The translations under genes and the position numbers were made by a program. Positions 5,760 through 8,003 of a stretch of 8,003 nt of DNA are shown in pieces. The DNA comes from Rickettsiales bacterium (GTDB lineage: Bacteria; Pseudomonadota; Alphaproteobacteria; Rickettsiales; UBA1997). Under the pieces are notes generated by a model, which was given only the letters and a program-made list of their open reading frames with translations, was not told where the DNA came from and did no database searches. Every line of letters begins with the position of its first letter. Positions within the stretch are counted from its first letter, which is position 1. The stretch spans positions 1 through 8,003 of the forward strand of contig CANDYP010000061.1 of NCBI GenBank assembly GCA_947425005.1, written 5' to 3'.

Positions 5760-5832
5760 TTTGATTTTTTTTGGAATTTGTAGGGGTTTTTGTGTTTTGA
5801 TTTGTGGTTTTTTGGTGATTTTTATTGATTTT
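5760..5832. other. 73-base tract without cytosine
   Basis: From 5760 to 5832 the plus strand has no C and consists mainly of T and G with few A. On the minus strand the same tract is a run of A and C just after the stop of the truncated transposase frame. No gene or clear terminator is visible in it. Confidence 0.6.
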
Positions 5833-5956
5833 CTGTGGTTTGAACGTGGCTATTGAACTCTTTGGCTAGCTCAGGAACTCGTTCACCATTTTCTGAAACA
5901 CGAGCAACGATTTCTTTTTTTTGAACTTCACTAAGCGCTGGATGACCCTTTGGCAT
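5822..5956 (-). pseudogene. Truncated transposase-type helix-turn-helix reading frame
   Basis: On the minus strand a 44-codon frame begins MPKGHPALSEVQKKEIVARV and continues SENGERVPELAKEF. This pattern (KGHPxL, a QKKEIVARV helix, GERVPELAKEF) is like the N-terminal helix-turn-helix half of transposases such as IS3-type OrfA. The homology-like part ends at residue 35, just where GVSxKTIY and the recognition helix would follow, and the frame then runs NSHVQTTENQ to a TAA. Skipping one base after the Phe codon gives an open continuation (IATFKPQKINK...) running into the palindrome, so a one-base insertion is possible, but that continuation is Lys/Asn/Gln/Thr-rich and not clearly transposase. 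A strong AGGAG ribosome binding site lies five bases before the ATG, unlike the core genes here. Too short for the full protein; probably an insertion-sequence remnant. Confidence 0.6.
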
Positions 5957-5960
5957 AATT

Positions 5961-5966
5961 TCTCCT
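5961..5966 (-). promoter_or_regulatory. Strong Shine-Dalgarno of the transposase remnant
   Basis: On the minus strand AGGAGA is followed by AATT and then the ATG at 5956. It is the only strong Shine-Dalgarno found before a start in this window and supports this start and strand. Confidence 0.7.
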
Positions 5967-6396
5967 AAAATTGATGGTTAAAAATTATCCAACTGAAACA
6001 AAAACTTCAGCCGCCAATTAATTTTTTGGTCAACGCTATATCTTGCTTGGTTGCCTATCAATTCAAAACCAACAAACCAAAAATAAAAAACACCCAAGAT
6101 TGCAGCGATAAAACCTCAAACTTTTTTACAGAAAAATTGTTAGGGTTTGGGGTTTAGCTTATCCCGAATTGGCGTTTTTAAGACAAATTTTTTCTGATTT
6201 TCTTATTTGGGTTTTCTTGCTTTATTTATTGCGATTTAGTCCTTATGTACTGGCATTAGATCGGCTCTACTTCAGCTCTTAGAGGCCTGATAATTTCTTA
6301 AAATTACTCTTCGAAACTCAGACGAAATTGAGAGGTGGATTAAGAAAATCACTTTTAAGAAAAACTCTAATCCATAACAAAAACATTATTTGAGAC
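5967..6396. other. AT-rich intergenic stretch without a supported gene
   Basis: This 430-base stretch separates the divergent transposase remnant and the serine hydrolase gene. I see no RNA gene and no credible reading frame. It holds nested imperfect inverted repeats at 6034-6107 (CGCT..ATCTTG against CAAGAT..AGCG, with TTGGTT/AACCAA inside). Three related TTAAGAAA/TTTCTTAA words lie at 6294-6301, 6340-6347 and 6355-6362; 6294-6303 is a 10-base perfect inverted match to 6353-6362. The promoter of the serine hydrolase gene must lie in its last part, but no convincing -35/-10 pair was found. Confidence 0.5.
6037..6066 (-). promoter_or_regulatory. Possible promoter for the transposase remnant
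   Basis: On the minus strand TTGAAT (6066-6061) and GATATA (6042-6037) form -35-like and -10-like boxes with an 18-base spacer, about 80 bases before the ATG. In AT-rich DNA such matches arise often by chance. Confidence 0.22.
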
Positions 6397-7974
6397 ATGC
6401 CAAGTGAAGCAAAAATTATTTCAGTGTTAAAACAAACTCTTCTCAGGCCTCAGCTTGTTATTGGTAGGATTGATTTAACTCAGGTTGAAGGCCAGTCTCC
6501 TCAAGTGGAATCTAGCGGCAATATTGATTTTAAAGATGATGGTAAAGCAATGGCAGAAAATACAATTTCTGGAATTGGCAGTATAACCAAACAATTTACA
6601 GCTGCCACGTTGATAAAACTTTGGGATGAAGATTTAACAAAAAGCAAAACTTCTGGCGCAGAAGTTTCAGAAATTTTTCCTGAAGGAATAGATACAAAAT
6701 TTGCCAATTTTATGCCGGCTTTGCGTGAAAGATTTCCGCAGTCATCAGAACAATTTGATAGAATTGAGAGTGATCAGTCTTATTCAAAAGTAACTTTGCG
6801 TGATTTGTTAAATCACACCCATGGTCTTGGTGGCAGAAACGACAACGAATCTTATAACCTTCTTAGAGCAACAGTAGAAAGACCTTTAGAACTTCATGAA
6901 ATAATTAATATTACCGAAAAAAAAGAACGTGATGAGACGGGGAAGATTGTGGATCAATATGGCAAACATGAATATAGTAATTTTGGTTTTGATATGGCAG
7001 CGATGATTATTGAGTCTATCGCGCAACAACCTTTTGATGAAGTTGTGAAAGAAAAGGTTTTAAGACCACATGGTTTGCATTCTACTCATCCACAAATTGA
7101 TCATGTCGGGCTTTACTCTTCTAATCCAAATGTAGCTCGCGGTTATATTCTTGATCATAATGGGTTTAGATCTGAAAAAGATGCGATTAGTCCTGAAGAT
7201 TTTTCCGAGTTAAATTTTAACACCAAATCTAACACTCGCGCTGCTGGTGGTTTTAAATCTACAGTTGGAGATTTGGCAAAATTTGCCCGTCTTTACATGA
7301 ACGCTGAAATGTTTGATAATAAAGAAGTTAAAGAAACGGTTAAAGATTATGGCCGTGGTGCAGAAGTTGCAAAAGGACACCCTGATAAATATCATTTAGC
7401 AATTCAAAGCGGGCTGATTGGCGGCGCCGTAGGACATACTGGTTCTGACCTTGATTTTTATTCCAACTTAAGATTTTACCCAGAAACACATGAGGTTAAA
7501 GCTGAGTTGTTAGTGGTAGAAAATATAACCAAATATGCTGCTAATAAAATTTTTGCCAAAACACATCCAGAACAAAAAGGAATTATTGATGATTTTGTTC
7601 AGGTAAAATTTCGTAAGGAGTTTAAAGAAAATAATTTTCCTGAAGAGCGCAGCGAGCAACTCAACGAATTAGCAAAAAGTTTTCTAAATAAACCTGAGAA
7701 CCAATCTGAAAGAAAAAATTTTGAAGAATATTGTGCTATAATTGAGCGGATAGAAGCGATTCCTCGTCAAGAGCTCATTGCAAATAGAGAAGCGATCATT
7801 GCAAATTCCATTGCGGAGTCGGAAAAAGAAACTGATGGAAGATTCGCCAAAAGATTTTCTGGCGATAAAAAGGCAAAAGAATCCGAAGATATTGGCAGGG
7901 ATTCTCAAAAATCTTGGGTTGAAAGAATTCCAGATAAAGCGAGAGCAAAAGATGATTCTGAAATCATAAGATGA
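6397..7974 (+). CDS. Serine hydrolase of the beta-lactamase/PBP-like family with C-terminal extension
   Basis: This 525-residue protein has the three motifs of class C beta-lactamase-like serine hydrolases: S62-I-T-K65 in GIGSITKQFTAATLIKLW, Y193-S-N195 in HEYSNFGFDMAAMIIE, and H347-T-G349 in GAVGHTGSDLDF. Other family segments include TLRDLLNHTHGLGG (133-146), VLRPHGLHSTHP (221-232) and AAGGFKSTVGDLAKFARLYM (282-301). The catalytic Ser, Lys and Tyr are present, so it is probably active; the family includes peptidases, esterases and amidases, and the substrate is unknown. The fold appears to end near residue 390. The remaining 135 residues are charged and helical with no domain I recognise. 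No signal peptide or membrane helix is visible, so it is cytoplasmic or exported by a non-Sec route. An in-frame TGA at 6391 rules out an earlier start. No good Shine-Dalgarno. Codons are more A/T-rich than in glpX or secB, hinting at acquisition. Confidence 0.9.
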   Translation: MPSEAKIISVLKQTLLRPQLVIGRIDLTQVEGQSPQVESSGNIDFKDDGKAMAENTISGIGSITKQFTAATLIKLWDEDLTKSKTSGAEVSEIFPEGIDTKFANFMPALRERFPQSSEQFDRIESDQSYSKVTLRDLLNHTHGLGGRNDNESYNLLRATVERPLELHEIINITEKKERDETGKIVDQYGKHEYSNFGFDMAAMIIESIAQQPFDEVVKEKVLRPHGLHSTHPQIDHVGLYSSNPNVARGYILDHNGFRSEKDAISPEDFSELNFNTKSNTRAAGGFKSTVGDLAKFARLYMNAEMFDNKEVKETVKDYGRGAEVAKGHPDKYHLAIQSGLIGGAVGHTGSDLDFYSNLRFYPETHEVKAELLVVENITKYAANKIFAKTHPEQKGIIDDFVQVKFRKEFKENNFPEERSEQLNELAKSFLNKPENQSERKNFEEYCAIIERIEAIPRQELIANREAIIANSIAESEKETDGRFAKRFSGDKKAKESEDIGRDSQKSWVERIPDKARAKDDSEIIR

Positions 7975-8003
7975 ATTTCTGAATTAAAAATGAGGTGTAA
8001 ACC

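Noticed and set aside
6139..6158. GTTAGGGTTTGGGGTTTAGC, which resembles a telomere repeat
   Set aside because: It is not a true tandem array, and the window is clearly bacterial; a chance G/T-rich run.
7975..8003. An ATG near the right edge that might begin another gene
   Set aside because: Only a few codons are visible and there is no start signal, so nothing can be supported.
1..8003. CRISPR arrays, tRNA or rRNA genes
   Set aside because: I saw no regularly spaced short repeats, tRNA arms or rRNA segments on reading both strands by eye. A covariance-model search would settle the RNA genes.

Overview
The window looks like chromosomal DNA of an alphaproteobacterium with moderate-to-low G+C. 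The IlvN, SecB, GlpX and ribosomal protein L33 homologues all read like the alphaproteobacterial versions, for example the SecB stretch YIKDLSFE...NAPQVF and the L33 ending KYDPVVRKHVEFKE. SecB itself is largely a proteobacterial protein. A transposase remnant, two long palindromic elements and a more AT-rich distal gene suggest a genome with mobile DNA, possibly host-associated. The exact order cannot be named from sequence alone.

Layout, left to right. Positions 1-951 hold an unrecognised coiled-coil protein whose 5' end may lie outside the window. It overlaps by 4 bp the acetolactate synthase regulatory subunit gene ilvN (948-1463). Two tandem paralogues of a small coiled-coil, C-terminally membrane-anchored family (DUF1640/CCDC90-like) follow at 1549-1878 and 2038-2334. 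They share identical leaders, N-termini and C-termini but have different middles. Next come rpmG (2418-2612), an intrinsic terminator, and a 122-bp multi-hairpin inverted-repeat element (2666-2787). Then come glpX (2816-3769, class II fructose-1,6-bisphosphatase), secB (3856-4302, export chaperone) and a double-domain YceI protein with a signal peptide (4344-5474). All complete genes so far lie on the plus strand.

The 922-bp stretch 5475-6396 is accessory in character. It holds a 211-bp palindrome with arms of about 80 bp (5497-5707), a 73-nt tract without any C, and a truncated 44-codon transposase-type reading frame on the minus strand (5822-5956) behind a strong ribosome binding site. The rest is AT-rich sequence with no gene I can support. 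The last gene (6397-7974) is a serine beta-lactamase-like hydrolase without a signal peptide and with a charged C-terminal extension; its codon use is more A/T-rich than that of the core genes.

The core genes serve unrelated housekeeping roles (branched-chain amino acid synthesis, translation, gluconeogenesis, protein export, envelope) and do not form one pathway. SecB and the exported YceI protein are neighbours, but a functional link between them is only a guess. I found no complete new defence or mobile system. The most interesting items are the two palindromic elements, the duplicated gene pair with exchanged middles, and the unknown gene in the place next to ilvN where ilvB would usually be.
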